This document shows, in pieces, positions 21,222-32,775 of a stretch of 64,000 bases of DNA. Made by a program: the position numbers and the translations under genes. Origin of the DNA: Takakia lepidozioides (Eukaryota > Streptophyta > Takakiopsida > Takakiales > Takakiaceae); NCBI GenBank assembly GCA_030704615.1, contig CM060731.1, positions 83,928,756 to 83,992,755 on the forward strand. The letters run 5' to 3'. How positions within the stretch are numbered: the stretch's first letter is position 1; each line of letters opens with the position of its first letter. Under the pieces are notes generated by a model that did no database searches, was not told the DNA's origin, and saw only the letters and a list, made by a program, of their open reading frames with translations.

Positions 21222-21431
21222 TCAAAGCCCCCCCGAAAAAACTTGTCAGTGCATCATAATGAGAAGGTGAAAAGGAGATGGGTACAAATACCACTAAGTA
21301 CATTGGTCAAATAAAGAGAGAGAAGATATACATGTCATGTCAAGACATGGACAAGACCACTAAGGTCATTGTCATTGAAAGACAAAGCAACCCTTTACAG
21401 GGCATCATCTAACAACCCCTTTTACCAACTC
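21222..21431 (-). repeat. pLTR-like block, upstream copy of element B
   Basis: Homologous to 599-812 and, in 21305-21428, a direct repeat of 15185-15297. Similarity ends at about 21431, where LINE-type sequence starts. No hammerhead ribozyme core was found in it on the minus strand. Confidence 0.65.
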
Positions 21432-21499
21432 AACGGGCAGATCTGATCGAGGATTGATATAGCCTGCACTTGGTATACCTATATTATTCTCCAATCACA

Positions 21500-22781
21500 C
21501 TTCGCCAAATATAACTCCCCTATCTACTCATCTGCTATAAGCTGCACTACTTCTTATCTTCCCCACCATTTCTTCGCCCAAAAGGCCACACCACCCCACG
21601 ACTGCCCTCAACACCTCCAGATACTCCACTATATATATCACCATCCTCGCCTCACCACTCATAGCTCAAATGGCCGATATCAACTACACTTAGGGAAATC
21701 TAAACACTACTACCACCACCACCCCGCATCAGATACCTTCTACTTAAACACTTGCTTAACCCTGTTATTATTAAGATGTGGCGACATGAACCCAACCCCC
21801 GGGCCCTCCTCTATCAGCAATATTATCCAGGAACTTCCCACAGATGCATAAGACATATATGCACTTTACTTTCAGCCAGACACCATGTCACTGATGCACA
21901 ACTACCGCCATATCTTCGACCACTTCACACCCTTCCTCCCGCAAGACCCACCTACTAATCATACACCCACGCACCATATCTCAACATTTGGACTCTCCCC
22001 TAGTCGTCACCCAACACTTTCTAAAGCCTTGCAAAAACTCAAAGCCTTCCCGAAGACCTATCTTCTCTTCTCTCTTATAATCATCATTTCCCCTATGCCT
22101 GATACATGTAACGGTTATCTTCACTCCCACTCTATTTCCCAAATACGCCCATTTCTCCAACAATTGAAAAGCTTGCCACCGCTCCCCCACAACTATTTGC
22201 CCCACCACACCATCTATCCACACTTCACTCATCTCTCAATCTGCTGCAATCCCATCACTCACCAAACACCACCATTCATATTACTCTGCCCATTCATCTT
22301 CGATCCCACCTCCAGATTGTTCATCTACACCCATTGGCTCTATGCCTTATTCTTCTTATTCACATGTATATGCCATCCCACGTAGAGGACCTACCACTTA
22401 TACCTGAAATCCTAAACACCATATCCAAAACAATTACCAACCCCGACCATCAACAATATCATATCATATTAGCAGGAGACTTCAACAGGGACATTGCCCT
22501 CCTTGGCCATACCTTCAATGGCGCACATAAACCCCCCACCCAAGTTGACCATGACTGGGCTAGGTTCACGTCGCAACATCTCCTCAAATATATCCCATCG
22601 GACCATCATTACTCCAGACAAGGAGGATTCAACTATTCTTCACTAAGCCTCATAGACGGATTTTACCTTAGAACTAGTGAGGCCATCCCCTCATATCTTA
22701 AGAGCCATGTACACATCGATAGTCTATGTAACTCCGACCACTACCCTATATCCCTCTCCCTTCCTCCATCGCTTGTCCCCT
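21500..22781 (+). pseudogene. LINE ORF2 N-terminal part with AP-type endonuclease
   Basis: Plus-strand frames (21885-22385, 22334-22781) match the same element as the minus-strand copy at 33240-35267: shared LSKALxKLKxFP, the CNGYLHSHSISQIRPFL segment and the DHYSRQGGFNYSSLSLIDGF block. HIILAGDFNRD and SDHYPIS are endonuclease/exonuclease/phosphatase-family motifs, used to nick target DNA. The coding strand is very C-rich. Frameshifts are present. The copy stops at 22781 where an unrelated insert begins, so RT is missing. Confidence 0.65.
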
Positions 22782-22782
22782 T

Positions 22783-23265
22783 TGTGTGGATTGGACAACG
22801 ATATAGTTGTGTAGCGATATGTATGCGCACGACAGCTGTCAAGTGGATTTTAATACTAGTTAAATTAACTAGTTCACTAGTTAATGTGAAACTAGTTAAT
22901 TTACTAGTTAGTATGAAAATATGTAGTTATAGGTAGCTAGTGTGAAACTAGCTAGGAAATAACTAGTTGTTATGTATTGATACTTGAGTTTGCCCAAGTG
23001 TCAATCCAGTGCCCAAAGTTAATGATGGGCCCTGGGGGGGAGTTATCCTCACGGCAGACGCGGTGAGGCTCATCTGTCTCGAGTTGAGCCTCTCGCGTCT
23101 GGCTATGGCGCGCCGTGTGTGGATTCCCCACAGCTTGGGGTGCACCGGGCTCGATTCTTATTTTATGAGTGAAATGTTGGTTTGGTTTTATGCATCTTTT
23201 CATTGTGGCAGACTAGTGTGTGGTGTGCATATATAATGTGTGGATTGGACAACGATATAGTTGTG
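22783..23265. repeat. Segment bounded by an exact 29-bp direct repeat
   Basis: 22783-22811 and 23237-23265 are identical. Between them lies an AT-rich block with five or more ACTAGT/AACTAGTTAA palindromes (22855-22980). The left copy abuts truncated LINE sequence. It could be a target duplication around an insertion or the remains of a short tandem arrangement. Confidence 0.55.
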
Positions 23266-23317
23266 CCTGGGGGGTGCACTCTAGCCAATATGTACCAGCC
23301 ACGTGCGTGCATATGAG

Positions 23318-23363
23318 GGGGTATTTTAAACCCCTCCATATAAAGGGGGGTTTAAAACACCTT
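23318..23363. other. TTTAAA-centred inverted repeat
   Basis: GTATTTTAAACCCCT and its near complement (GGGGTTTAAAACACC) are separated by CCATATAAA. A short stem-loop just upstream of the tRNA-like unit. Confidence 0.45.
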
Positions 23364-23399
23364 AAATATAAGGTTACAGGAGGGGATAATTGAATTTCA

Positions 23400-23466
23400 G
23401 GGGTAGTCTAGTGGTAAGGACGTACATTGTGTTGCGACGCACTGCGGGATCAAATCGCGATGCATC
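23400..23466 (+). mobile_element. tRNA-derived sequence (SINE head or tRNA pseudogene)
   Basis: TAGTCTAGTGGTAAGGAC fits an internal pol III box A. GGATCAAATCG, about 35 nt downstream, resembles box B (GGTTCRANNCC). The acceptor stem does not pair well and there is no convincing anticodon arm, so it is not a functional tRNA. A T/C-rich stretch follows. Either a SINE 5' head or an old tRNA pseudogene. Confidence 0.5.
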
Positions 23467-25384
23467 ATTCTTTTGCTTTTCTTTTTTTTCCTTTCCTCCC
23501 CACGATCTGTCTCCCGCAGGCTCCTTTTCCCTCCTCTCCCCTCCTCTCCCGCGCCCTTCCGCTTCAGCTTGGTCTTAGCAGGCCATGTTTCAGCTCAATC
23601 TCGCCCTGCACGGGTAGATGGTCAACTGGAAATTGATAGAACAAGACACTGCTAATGAATGTACCTTCTTCAATGCATTCAGCCTGTTTTCCCCATTAGC
23701 GGAGTCGTCCCTAATTTTTCATGTTGAATTCTGCAAGTTAGCTCGTTGGTGGATCTATGGTGGTTTTAATGGAGTGCCCTAGATTTGCGGATTGATGAGG
23801 AGCGACGGTTTACGGACGAGCTCACAAGTGTGATCTGCAAGCTGCTGACACTCTCATATTTTTGAGCAGACAGCAGGCCTGCACTCTTTAAGTTTTGCTG
23901 CTAGTTACTCTCCATAGCTTGCTGCTCAGTCAATTTACTGCGAATGGCGGCACCGACGATGGGCCAGCTAGAAACTCCTGCAGTCATGAACTCTAGGCTT
24001 GGCTTAGACAGTAATTACTTGGGCAAGTGGGGTAGAAGACTTAAGGGCCATTCAGAGATGATGGACTTTCTTCTTGCTTTTGCGGAGATAGTAGCGGGGT
24101 GAAGATGAAGTGTGGGATGACAACATGAAGGAGAGCTTGGGGCCTTAAGCTGCAGGCTCCACATTTTGTGAAGGAAGGATTGTAGGGATGATGAAGTAAA
24201 ATCGACGAGTTTGGGCTCTCTATCTTGTTTTCGTACTTGGAAGCTCAACTGTATAATGCATTAGTTTCTGTGTCTTTACTTGTGGGGAATCTGATGGCAT
24301 TTCGGGTTAGACCAAGCATGTAAGGGTATAAGTGTAATCTCTGGGAAATCTGGGCATGGTATGTTATGTTGATGCATCACTATTGCACTTAGTGACATTG
24401 GTACTTCGCATTGCATAGATGACGGGTTAAGGGTGCATCTATAGAGGGCATCATTGTTTTTGATTCCAAGATTCGGTTGAACCCGCAGCTCATGCATAAC
24501 GGAGGAGTGTCATTGGAGCTGACCCTTTGGACTTGAGGGGTAAAAGAAGAGAGAATGAGAGAAAATGAGGTGAAGCCGGATAGGTCCAGGTAGCTCGATT
24601 AGGTTGGTTGACGGGGTGCCATGAACACTAGTGGGTGACGGTTTCCTACGGGCTATGCCCACTTTTCAAAGAAGTATCTGTAAAGGCTAAGCTGGATATT
24701 TTGCAGCATACGTGATCACATGCGAGACACTTGGCGATCTGTGACGGATGTGTGTCCTACCTATGTCTTCCCTTCCGCTGCGGCATGGGTGGATGAGATA
24801 ACACTTTGGTGACTGAATGTGAATGTTGTGGGGAAATGTTTCTGCCCTTTTCTTTCACACCACACCAGATTTAGTTAAAACCTAGTTATGTCATCTACAT
24901 ATATGTTAGCTGACTGCCACGTTTTTTTTTTTTCTGCCAAGGCCCCCATAGAGAGGAGAACAGGTCGATTGTTGGGACAACACGCATGAGCATGCCCCCT
25001 CGTAAACAGACAAGTGGAAACCACGGGGCAAACTTGGAGTCAAGTTGTATCCTTGAAAACCAAAGGATGTCGTTGATTGGTGTCGCACTCTGAAACGAAC
25101 CAACCCGAATCGTGTCAGAAGTCACAATTGCGAGATTTCTAATTGAAGGAATCATTGGAATCACGGTTGGGAAAGAAGCAAGGGAATGCATTACCCGACC
25201 GCACGACAACAAACACGACTTACTCACACTCAAAATCAGAGTCCACGTCCAGATCTTCGTCAGGAACGTCCGCCTCCTCGAAAACTGCCTCCATGTGGGG
25301 GGCTGATGTTGAGCCCGAGGTAACCTGTTCAAGCTCGCTATTGAACTTTGTTCTATCGAAAGAGGCGATTGAAATCCATAGCAT
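23467..25384. other. No recognised gene
   Basis: Pyrimidine-rich until about 23570, then ordinary-looking sequence. A minus-strand acidic frame at 25330-25205 (EEADVPDEDLDVDSDFE) could be an exon end, but no family was recognised and its neighbours have stops. Confidence 0.35.
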
Positions 25385-25860
25385 AATCAAGGTTGCGTTA
25401 ACGCAACCTTGATTGTATACAACAAAACGAAGAACAACAGGGCCAACAACCATACAAAATGCAAAAAACAGTCTTAAAAAAAAGATGCTTTCATTTCTCA
25501 AATCAAGGTTGCGTCAACGCAAGGTTGATTTGCATCACCTTCCAAAAAAATAAAAAAATGATGCTTTCATTTATCAAATCAAGGTTGCGAACATAAGGTT
25601 GATTTGCATCCCCCCCCCCCCAAGAGAAAAAAAATAAAAATAAAAATGGAATAAGTGTTGAAGTCGTATGTCTGTCGGTGTATGTCACATCATCAATCGT
25701 GTTGTGTGTGCGTCTGCGATCTGTTGCATTCGTTCCTCAAACTCATTTGTTCATTTGCGAACACAGCAAGTCACATTCAAATGAACATTCTCGGAAATCA
25801 ACCTCGTGTTAACACAAGGTTGATTTGAAGTTCTAGGAAATCAACCTCGTGTTCCGGAAC
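25385..25860. repeat. AATCAAGGTTGCG palindrome family in an approx. 76-bp repeat
   Basis: 25385-25414 is a perfect 30-bp palindrome with half-site AATCAAGGTTGCGTT. Related units lie at 25501-25530, 25577-25604 and 25797-25826 (half-site AATCAACCTCGTGTT) and a half unit at 25839-25853. The second and third are preceded by the same GATGCTTTCATTT, giving a local period of about 76 bp. Confidence 0.7.
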
Positions 25861-25864
25861 TAAC

Positions 25865-28130
25865 GTGTCATTAATGGTATGGACATAGGAGCGTTGCACT
25901 CCTTCATGACACCGGCAACGGCACGGAAGCTGGGACTCCCGACGAGTGACGTGGGGGCCTATATTGAAGTGCGTTCTGCCAATGAAGAACCTCAACTAGC
26001 GACGAGAGTGACATTCGACGTCCCTCTTTAGCTGGGGAGTTGGGAGGGGCGTGAGAACTTCACTATTTGCGAGATCGATGGAGTGGATCTCATTTTGGGG
26101 ATGCCGTTTTTGAGCAAATCTGGAGCAGTCATAGATGGCCGCAAGAGGGTAGTCACGTTGCCGTGTGGGAATGGTAGCGAAGTTTTATGGGTGTCAGAAA
26201 TGCCCAACCGAGTGGGAGGGCGAATAAACCTACTAACGGCGAAGGAGTGGACCGTGGAGGAACCACACGAACCTGAGTTTTTGCTTTACGTGAGGCAAGT
26301 AGAGGGAGAAGTCAATAGGGAGCCAGAGCCCAAATTGGATCAAAGAAATCTTGGAGAAATATCAAGATGTGATGCCGGGAAATTTATCGAGCGATTTGCC
26401 ACCACGAAGAGGGGTCGACCACAGAATTGAGGTGATACCGGGAACGGAGCCGCCTGCCAAGGTGTCGTACCGGTTGAACCATAGAGAGTTGGTGGAGCTA
26501 AAGGAGCAGCTCAAGGACCTCATGACAAAGGGATACATCCGGCCAAATAAGTCACCTTATGGAGCCCCGGTACTATTTGCAGACAAGAAGGATGGGACGC
26601 TGCGGATGTGTGTCGATTACAGGGCTCTAAACAAGGTGACTTTAAAAAACCGGTCCATTTTGCCAAGAATTGACGACCTCTTTGATCAGTTGGCAGACGC
26701 GAAGTATTTCAGCCGGATCAATTTGCGCTCAGGTTATCACCAAATTCGGGTAGTGGAATGAGATGAGGAAAAGACAGCGTACAGGACAATGTATGGTTCG
26801 TACGAGTTCTTGGTGATGCCTTTTGGGCTCACCAACGCGCCGGCGACCTTTAGCACATTGATAAGCAGCCTTTTCCAAGAGTGGTAAGATGACTTTGTGA
26901 TCGTGTACATCGACGACATCTTGGTGTACTCGAAAACAAAGGAAAACCACCTGGAGCACCTCGAAAGGGTATTCCAGAAATTGCGGGAAGGGAAGTTCTA
27001 TGCCAAAGCTTCAAAGTGCCAATTTGGGGTCACAAAAGTGGAGTTCCTAGGGCATGTGATTACACAAGATGGGATCAAAATGGATGACAAAAAGGTGAGG
27101 GCGATCTTGGACTGGGAACCTCCGACTTTGGTCCCGGGATTGCATCCTTTATGGGACTCGCCTCCTACTACCGAAGGTATGTGAGGAATTTCGCCAAGAT
27201 TGCGGGGCCACTGTCAAACCTTTGTGTAAATCCAAGGTATGGGTGTGGAACGCCTTTTGTGGCCAAGCTTTTGCCGAATTGAAGCAACCGATGGTGGAAG
27301 CTCCAGTTTTGAAGATCCCGGAGTTCGATCGTCCGTTTGAGATTCACACAGATGCGTCGAACTTCGCGATTGGGGGTGTGCTAATGCAAGAGGGCATCCA
27401 GTGGCTTACGAGAGTAAGAAACTGAACAAAGTGGAGCGGCGGTGGCCTACACATGAGAAAGAAATGAAAGCGGTGGTGCACTGCCTTGAGCTTTGGCGCC
27501 ACTATGTCGGTGCCAACCCGGTGAAGGTGTTTACGGACAATGTCACGGTTAAGTATTTTGCCACACAGCCTAAGTTGTCCCCAAAACAAATTAGGTGGCA
27601 AGACACTTTGACATTGTTTGACGTGGAAATTCAGTACAAACCGAGACGGGACACTGTGGGGGCCATTGCAGGACTTAGGTTAGGGGTTAAGACGCAGTTC
27701 CACTTGCACAATGGACTGCTCCGGTACAAGCAAAAGCATCTCTACGTGCCAAAGGGAGGGCTCAAAGATAGTCTCTTGAGAGAATGCCATGATGGCCCGC
27801 TTGCGGGCCATAGCGGGGCCAAGCGCACCGCGACAATCTTGAAGAAAGAGTATTTCTGGCCCAAACTCAGGGAGGAGGCCGAGGAGTATGTCAAAGACAT
27901 GCACCACATGCCAGCAAAACCGGAGCGAGTACAAAAAGCAAGCGGGGTTGTTACAACCTTTGCCAAATCCAGAGGGGTCTCGGGAGAGTGTCTCAATTTA
28001 TTTCATGACTATTTTGCTGCTATCAAAGGGATTCCATGCAATCATGGTGGTGGTGGATAGGTTCCGTAAAATGGGCCATTTCATCCCCACTAAGCGATTG
28101 TTATTTGCTTCACAAGTTGCGACCTGTACT
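25865..28130 (+). pseudogene. Ty3/gypsy pol, decayed
   Basis: Domains in order: retropepsin (MDIGALHSFMT, then DGVDLILGMPFL) at 25880-26110; RT at 26430-27180 with [24 protein letters not shown] and the catalytic VYIDDILVYS; RNase H at 27300-27600 with IHTDASNFAIGG and FTDN; integrase zinc region at 27770-27930 (H..H, with CxxC partly lost as MHHMPA) and only the start of the core. There is a TAG near 26031, a TGA at about 26759, a TAA at 26885 and several frameshifts. The RT style (YIDDILVYS) fits chromoviruses. 5' gag and both LTRs are absent. Truncated at about 28130. Confidence 0.8.
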
Positions 28131-29029
28131 TGGTTCGTGATTCCCTCCATGCCAGCACAATGTGACTCTCTATGGACGCGTCCGCCTTGCCGGGGGCATC
28201 ACTCTCAAAGAACTGCCTTTTTGGCATAGGCCAAGTTGTCCCTAATGTTTGTCTGCAGTCCCATACCCCGCGGATACAGTCAGACCAGTGCTCCCAACAA
28301 CAAAAGACATTACATCGGGAAAATTGAGATGAACCTCACAACATAGAGGATCTCAACCATGGCGTCCAGTGTGGGTCGGTACCAGGTGCGATCCGCTTTC
28401 GCCTGGGACTTCCTGAGTCGCCTGCCTGCATGCAATTCCTGCTTGCGAACGCAGCACATGGGCAAGAGTCTCCAAAGTTGACTGCATTGCGTCGACCCCC
28501 TGCGATCCCTCCCCAGCTCCCATGTCAAACAAACAGGAAAACATGGCAGACTGCACGCAAAAAAAAAGGTGTAAAAGGAAGAGTGTGTATGGACGGCTTC
28601 ACATCCGCGAAGCACGAAGCTCTCACTGGTGGGCGATCCGAGTCTCCGGAGAACGAGTTTTGCATCTCCTGCATGAGGCGGAGCTTCAGTCGTGTCGTCG
28701 GCGGCTTCCCAAAGTCCCGTGTCTTCCTTCTCTATGCCGGAGTCGCCTGACCTTCCACAAACTCAAGGCTATCACTATGCTGCATAAGGAGAGAAAACGC
28801 AGAAGAATGTCACTGCAGAAGGGGGAAGGAGCGAGAGAACGAAGCGGTGGAACATGCAACGAGTGTGCAAGAGCAGATGCGCAAACAACCACGTCTCCCC
28901 AAGCGTTGCCACTCTCCACCACTGTCCGCCGTATGGGCAATGAAGAGATTGCGACCCCTGACATGTACAGACGGATGAAGTCGTCTGGAACGTGACGCGT
29001 GGCTGTTGCGGACACCAGCAGATGACGCT
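28131..29029. other. No recognised gene
   Basis: A plus-strand frame at 28522-28995 (157 codons, basic, with ERKRRRMSLQKGEG) and overlapping minus-strand frames exist. None shows a known domain and codon signal is ambiguous. Confidence 0.35.
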
Positions 29030-29432
29030 TTATCCGAATTGCGGCGCAGAAATACCGTTCCGTCCACATGATTATGTGTCCGGATCAGCTGGCATTGAAG
29101 GCACTATCCGCACATCATCAAACCCACCCGCCATGAAACCCAACCGCCGATTGACATTCAACAGTCAGGTGGGCACATTTCATCCAGGCACATTTGAATT
29201 TCAGCGCCGAAATTCATCCTCTGCAAGTGCTTTCATCCCCAAAAATTTGAATTTCGGCACCAAAATTCATCGCTTGCCTGCTACTCATCCGTCATGAGCA
29301 CACCTGTCAGTTGGATTTCGGTCCTGCACTTGGGGACATTTTATCCATATTTCGGCGCCGGAATTCATTAACAAAAACTTTATCCGGGAGTAGAAGAGGG
29401 CAAATCATCCACACTTTGGCGCCGAATTACAT
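29030..29432. repeat. GGCGCC palindrome cluster
   Basis: Imperfect copies of AATTTCGGCGCCGAAATT lie at about 29033-29051, 29197-29214, 29250-29267, 29349-29366 and 29414-29428, most followed by ATTCATC or preceded by CATCC. The same core recurs at 5218, 6059, 7319 and 51379-51584. Confidence 0.65.
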
Positions 29433-31589
29433 AGTATGGTTGCGGTCCCTCTGTTAGTGGCAGCGTTGTAGATGCCATATCCGGCTTGCGAGACGGAGTG
29501 GGTGCCATCAGTCTAGTGTGAATGAAGTGGGGGGTATTTGGGGGCGATAGGCCCCAAATGTACCGGGGGGGCATCCGTGGAGGTTATATTGTGGATGGTG
29601 ATAGGGCCGGGGGGTGCCATAGCCCAAACTTTGTTCGGTTTTGGCCTATAAGTTGATCTGGGGGAGGACTATGCAGTGGTGAGGGTGGGTAGATGGTGAG
29701 GGACATGCCATGGGTACCGGACAAGAGATGATTGAGGCGAGTGGGGAAGTCTATGGGTATGGAGGTGCAGGGGGGCTTCTGGACTAGCAACAGCAGGGTT
29801 AGAATGGGTTATTTGTGGCGGAGATATTTGGGGAAGGGCAGGGTGCGCCTGTAGCGGAGATGGTTGGGTTCAATGGCGGCTAGTGGCGTTACCTCAGGGG
29901 AGAGTTGGAGAAGGGGGTGTTGGTGATTAGGTAAGCTTTGTGAGTGAGAATAAGGATAGTGATGGCGGAGGGGGATGAATGGGCGGCGAGGCGCGCCCAT
30001 TGTAGAGCCTCATGGGTGAGGGGCCTGGGTGGTGGGTGCACGAGGCCACCTCCGGACCAAGTGTGTTGGGTAGCGGAACCAAGGGCTCCAAATACACACT
30101 CTCTGGGGTGCAGGCTATCATAGGAGGAAAGCTCAAGGGGGCACGTGAGTGGGCTAGAATAGTATGAGTGTGTAAGCTGAAATGTGGTGATGAGAAGTTT
30201 GAGGATGTTTGATGGGATGGTGCTATGAATATATGCAAGTGCTAGTTTATCGAGGGTGCGGGTTTTTTTGGGGGGGTGTCGCGAAGGTACCGGTCTAATA
30301 TAAGCCAGCAGACCTCCGTGGCAAAGTCTTGCTTTGGCGGTTGTAATTGGGTAGTATGAGGGGTGGAAGTGGAATATTGAGACCAGAGCCAGGCAAGTCT
30401 GATGTTGGAAATTGACCTGGCAAAACTGCCGCTGAGTATGTATATATTGGACATACTAGGACTAGGGCATATGATGGGGGAATCATGCGCAATGTTTTTG
30501 TCTGGGTTACATTCGGTGGTTTGTATATGCAGATTTGGGGCAGCTAGGGAGGTGTGGATGTAGCGGGCGTCTATCAATTGGGTTTGGGAGGAATGGTGGG
30601 TGTATGCTAGATATTTGGTGTTAGTTCGTTCGTGGAATTTGATTAGAAGATCACGGTTATGGGCGAGATCGTAGTCTTCGTGGGCCCCAAAGAGGTCTTC
30701 TTCGATTTGCCACGTGTTGTCTTCTGTAGAAAAGACTGCCCATTAAGGCAGTATGTATCAACACTAGTAGAGCCAAATGCATTGAGTGAGGTTTGGGTTT
30801 TGATGCCAAGGATGGCCTCAATGATGAAGGCCTTGGGATGGTCAGGGCTGGTTGGGTGAGGAGGGGTAGCTACTAGTGGGGAGTCGAGAGGGGGATATTG
30901 GTATTGGCATCTAGCTGCGACATTGGGGGAAGGGGGGGGGGTGAGGAGAAGGGAGAGGAGTCCTGGGAAGGTCGAGCAGGAGTATGTTGGGAGGCTTTAA
31001 GCTGTTGGAGTATAGAGGCGGTTGGGGCAGAACGAAATTCTGGGATGAGATCTTGTTGGTTGTGGGGATCAGGGGTACAAGAGGTAGTTGGGTGACAGAA
31101 TAGGGAATGAAGGTGAAGCAGATATCTGCGTGTTTTGATAGTAGCACGAGAATGTTTCAAGGTAAATTGACACGGAGTTAGCAGTCGGTTCCCAGTGGCT
31201 GTAGTGAGTTGGGTGAGATTAGTAATATGACGTGTTTTGAAGTAGGCAAGGATAAGTTTTCTTTGACGGGGGTGTAAAGTTTCAAATTGTGTGAGGAATG
31301 GGCTGTTGAGCCACGCGTGTTCAAGTGGTGATATGGAGTCAGTTTGTATGCTGATTCTCATTTGGCGTAAGATGAACAGTGTGTGAACGATAGGGGAGTG
31401 AAGGCAGGATTTTGGGGTGGAGAGAGGGGAGGGAGTACAGTCCATTATATTTATAGGCCAAGTGTTTAAGGAATCCTCTAAAAAATAGCCCTAGGGTCAT
31501 TGAGGGCCTCGAGAAGTTGTGAGCCAAGGGTGCGGGCATATGGATGTAATCAGGGGGCTAGATCCTATCCCATAACTATCTTGTGGGAG
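29433..31589 (-). pseudogene. LINE ORF2 C-terminal region, decayed
   Basis: Continues the RT frame at 31590. Minus-strand frames such as 31445-30873 (FETLHPRQRKLILAYFKTRH and then Pro/Ser/Thr-rich) and 30577-30242 are C-rich like the rest of the element. A LTQLTTATGNRLLT-type segment is seen. No RNase H or CCHC motif is clear. Many stops and frame changes. The 3' end is probably near 29433, but no poly-A tail was identified. Confidence 0.45.
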
Positions 31590-32775
31590 CTAAGTGAGGG
31601 CATTTGGGGTATTGGTAGGTAGACCGCAAATGCATTTGGTGAGTTGAATAATATTTTTGTCAAGTAGTCTAATGTCAGATAAAGAGAAGGGGGCCGCATG
31701 AAATGTGTATTGGACTTGTGGATTGAGGACTTTTTGGATGATAGTTAATTTAGGGCGGATGGAGATCGGAGATTTGAGTAAGGCTAAGCTCTTGTTGGTT
31801 AATTTGGATAGGGTTGTGCTCTTCTGTATATGCCATGTGAGCGAGGGAACCAATTGTATGCCTAAGTAAGTATAGGGTTCGTCAAGGCCTAAGAAGGGGA
31901 ATGGTTTTTGTTGATAGTGTATGTATAGCTTGCAGTGGGAGGCTATCGTGGATTTTGAGAATTTGCTTTGGTGTGTAGCAGCGGTGACCGCACATTTGTG
32001 TAAGCTTAGTTCCATCCCTGACCACTGGTTGAAGCGGAATAGTTTGTCAACCTGTCGGTTGAGGTGTTGAGGTTTGTGTGCAAGAATGGCTAGGTCGTCC
32101 GCATAGGCTGCTGCAGAGATTTCATTGGAAGAAGTTTTGTACTGGTATCTGAGGTTGCCGCGAGCAAGCCATCGCACTTGAGGTTGAAGAAAAATAATAA
32201 ATAGATATGGGCTCAGTGTATCACCTTGAATGGTACCACGCAATATGGGGATAGGGGGGGTGGAGCCGTAGTAGGAGCCAGAGTATTCGGTGGTACGGTT
32301 AGTGTAAATATTGCCGATAAGTTGAATAGAATCAATGGGGTATCCTAGATCCGTCATAATGGCTCAGCAGGTGTGGGTGGTCTAGAGAACTGAAGGCATT
32401 TTTGAAGTCGATATAGAGGAGATAGACATATTGTTTAGTGAGTTTTGCGTCTTCTAGGGCAGATAGGACGTATTGTATTTGCCTGGTAGTGCTACGCGTA
32501 GCACGGAAGCCTTCTTGGGGGTCGCTCAAAATACGGTGTTGTTCACCATATGTGGAGAGCATCGTGGTTAATGTGCTGGTAAATAGTTTGTATATAGTGT
32601 TTGCAAGGGTGATGGGTCTGTAGTTACTAAGGTCTGTGGGGTCGTATTTTTTAAACAGTAGGATGGTCTGACTGTGCTTCCAGGAGTGTGGGATACGATG
32701 TAATTGGTAACAAAGTCGGAAGAATTTGAAGAGGAGAGCGTGCGTGGAATTGGGAGTCTAGTGCTTGTAGTATGG
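31590..32775 (-). pseudogene. LINE reverse transcriptase domain
   Basis: Minus-strand segments give HSWKHSQTILLFKKYDPTDL and NYRPITLANTIYKLF, then QEGFRATRSTTRQIQYVLSA with YVYLLYIDFKNAFSSLDH (first catalytic Asp), then RGTIQGDTLSPYLF and the AAAYADDLAILA catalytic box, then YTYLGIQL. This is a complete set of non-LTR RT motifs. The frame is interrupted near 32340. Same family as the + strand copy at 21500-22781. Confidence 0.8.

Noticed and set aside
23400-23466. Functional tRNA gene
   Set aside because: Boxes A and B are present but acceptor and anticodon stems do not pair.
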